From Butyrivibrio sp. VCD2006 (lineage in GTDB: Bacteria > Bacillota > Clostridia > Lachnospirales > Lachnospiraceae), in contig NZ_KE384107.1 in NCBI RefSeq assembly GCF_000423925.1, forward strand, positions 75,552-139,551: a stretch of 64,000 bases of DNA. Direction: 5' to 3'. Positions within the stretch are counted from its first letter, which is position 1; the number at the start of each line of letters is the position of its first letter. Position numbers and translations under genes: made by a program. The notes beneath the pieces were generated by a model. That model had not been told where the DNA came from. It worked only from the letters and a program-made list of their open reading frames with translations, and made no database searches. Shown one piece after another: positions 62,751-64,000 of this stretch.

Positions 62751-64000
62751 TTACTTTACTTTGATTTTTATAGTCTCTGTAGTCTTCTTGATATTTCCGC
62801 TTGCAGCCACAGTTACCATAAATTTGTAGGTCCCCTTAGGTGTTCCCTTCTTGAACTTAACTGTGATGTTTCTTCCCTTGATCTTTATCTTCGCAATATT
62901 CTTATTCTTCCTGGAAGAAATATCCTTAACAGTGATTTTGCCTTCAGAATTCTCGACCTTGATTTTTACGGTCTTGGAATTTTTCTTCAGCTTCTTATAG
63001 GAAATCTTGCCGGTTCCGCATGATATTAAGGCCTGATCACCGGCACCCTTCATCTGACTATCAGCGGTATTTCCTGCAGCGTTGCTGCTGTTGTTGCTGT
63101 TCTCAGCAGGAGTCTCGGTATCTACTCTCGGACCGTTACCACCTTCTTGGCTGCTCTCTCCGCTATTTGCTGAACCACCTTCATCGCTGCTTCCTGAGCC
63201 GCCTTCATCACTGCTTCCTGAGCCGCCCTCATCGCTGCTTCCTGAGCCACCTTCGTCGCTGCTTCCTGAGCCGCCTTCATCGCTGCTTCCTGAGCCGCCC
63301 TCATCGCTGCTTCCTGAGCCACCTTCGTCGCTGCTTCCTGAGCCGCCCTCATCACTACTTCCTGAGCCACCCTCATCACCTGGGCGCCAGTCGATCGGAT
63401 GTCCATCATACTGAGAGTTTGTCGCCTTTGCCTTCAGGAAATTGGTTCCTGTCTCATCTATAAACAGAACATCATCAAAATTATTCTCCCATCCAAGATC
63501 ATACCAACTGGTATAGAACTTAACGGCAAAAACATATTTTGCAGACGGATCAAGTCTATGAACTACCGTATTTGTATATGGATAATTAGCAGCCAGTGAA
63601 AAATGATCCCAATAATCGGCCTGATTCAATGCTTCTCGATAGCTATTCATAACATCATTCTGTGTATAGCTTTCAGGGAGCTTTGCATACCCTATCCAGC
63701 AGCATTTATTGGTCTTTAGCTGTGCAAAATATGGCCTTAGTGCATCCTGTCCATAAAATTCATGAAGAGCATTCGTCCAGTCAAGGTGTGCCAGTGAACC
63801 ATCACGTCTGACTTTGCCATCATACAAATATGCATCCTTTTTATTCTTATTTACCTGCTTTTCGACATCATCATATGTCAATCCGCCCTCAGTTAATACG
63901 CGGCTCGCATAAGGATATATCTTTTTGCAGGTGGTGTTACCATCTTTATAACTGCATCTCATCATTACCACGTAACTTGAAGCAGGATCCAAACCTGTGA
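62751..64000 (-). CDS. Secreted fibronectin-like repeat protein C, 5' end outside the window
   Basis: The frame is open to the right edge; about 416 C-terminal residues are visible. It carries the last fibronectin-like unit (ASSYVVMMRCSYKDGN), a conserved DWT...Y...YPYTNTVVHRLDPSAKYVFAV segment, a linker of eight GGSGSSDE repeats, and the Lys-rich tail domain. Third paralog of the tandem array. The apparent start at 63992 is a TTG inside the domain, not the true start. Confidence 0.8.
   Translation of the reverse strand, partial: TGLDPASSYVVMMRCSYKDGNTTCKKIYPYASRVLTEGGLTYDDVEKQVNKNKKDAYLYDGKVRRDGSLAHLDWTNALHEFYGQDALRPYFAQLKTNKCCWIGYAKLPESYTQNDVMNSYREALNQADYWDHFSLAANYPYTNTVVHRLDPSAKYVFAVKFYTSWYDLGWENNFDDVLFIDETGTNFLKAKATNSQYDGHPIDWRPGDEGGSGSSDEGGSGSSDEGGSGSSDEGGSGSSDEGGSGSSDEGGSGSSDEGGSGSSDEGGSGSSDEGGSANSGESSQEGGNGPRVDTETPAENSNNSSNAAGNTADSQMKGAGDQALISCGTGKISYKKLKKNSKTVKIKVENSEGKITVKDISSRKNKNIAKIKIKGRNITVKFKKGTPKGTYKFMVTVAASGNIKKTTETIKIKVK
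63178..63380 (-). repeat. 24-bp tandem repeat coding the GGSGSSDE linker
   Basis: Eight near-identical 24-bp units within gene C, differing mainly at third codon positions (TCATCGCTG/TCATCACTG, GCCGCC/GCCACC on the plus strand). Genes A and B have related but less regular linkers. Confidence 0.8.

Overview
The window reads as chromosome of a Gram-positive, polysaccharide-degrading anaerobe, most likely a Lachnospiraceae member of the Butyrivibrio/Pseudobutyrivibrio type. This is inferred from gene content (GH2, GH127, GH36, CE1, meso-DAP dehydrogenase, PPK2-type polyphosphate enzyme, AraC-controlled sugar loci, low-to-middling GC, strong AGGAGG ribosome sites). No rRNA or tRNA was recognised. 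Two genes run off the window: a GGDEF protein at the left edge and a surface protein at the right edge.

Layout: 1-9.5 kb holds housekeeping and sugar genes (GGDEF fragment, ddh, a hydrolase, a flavodoxin-type oxidoreductase, a beta-mannosidase, a polyphosphate:AMP phosphotransferase) and the uraA permease follows to 10.9 kb. From 11.0 to 27.7 kb is a two-peptide class II lanthipeptide locus wired to an Agr-type quorum-sensing circuit. It has two alpha-type precursors, a 57-codon beta precursor, two LanM synthetases, two C39-peptidase LanT transporters, a split LanF/LanE-type exporter, AgrC, AgrB, a LytTR regulator and a 52-codon AgrD-like pheromone precursor. There is also a Cys-free peptide that copies the precursor leader. 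Paired AAACG repeats with a 21-bp pitch lie upstream of both synthetase operons and fit binding sites for the LytTR regulator.

27.8-34.9 kb is a plant-cell-wall sugar locus (GH127, CE1-type esterase, AraC, alcohol dehydrogenase, aldo/keto reductase, FucU). 35.0-39.6 kb carries small accessory genes (glutaredoxin remnant, ABM monooxygenase, two GNATs, two phosphoesterases, an XRE/GyrI regulator) and an array of six degenerate hairpin repeats in a 628-bp gene-free gap. 39.8-48.9 kb is an alpha-galactoside locus: two GH36-type enzymes around a MalEFG-type importer, with a divergent AraC regulator.

48.9-57.6 kb is accessory: an sce7726-type nuclease, a divergent pair of surface proteins, an Rpn-type nuclease, small membrane and zinc-ribbon proteins, an IS200/IS605 element and thioredoxin. 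57.9-64.0 kb holds three tandem paralogous secreted proteins with fibronectin-like repeats, Gly/Ser linkers and Lys-rich C-terminal domains.
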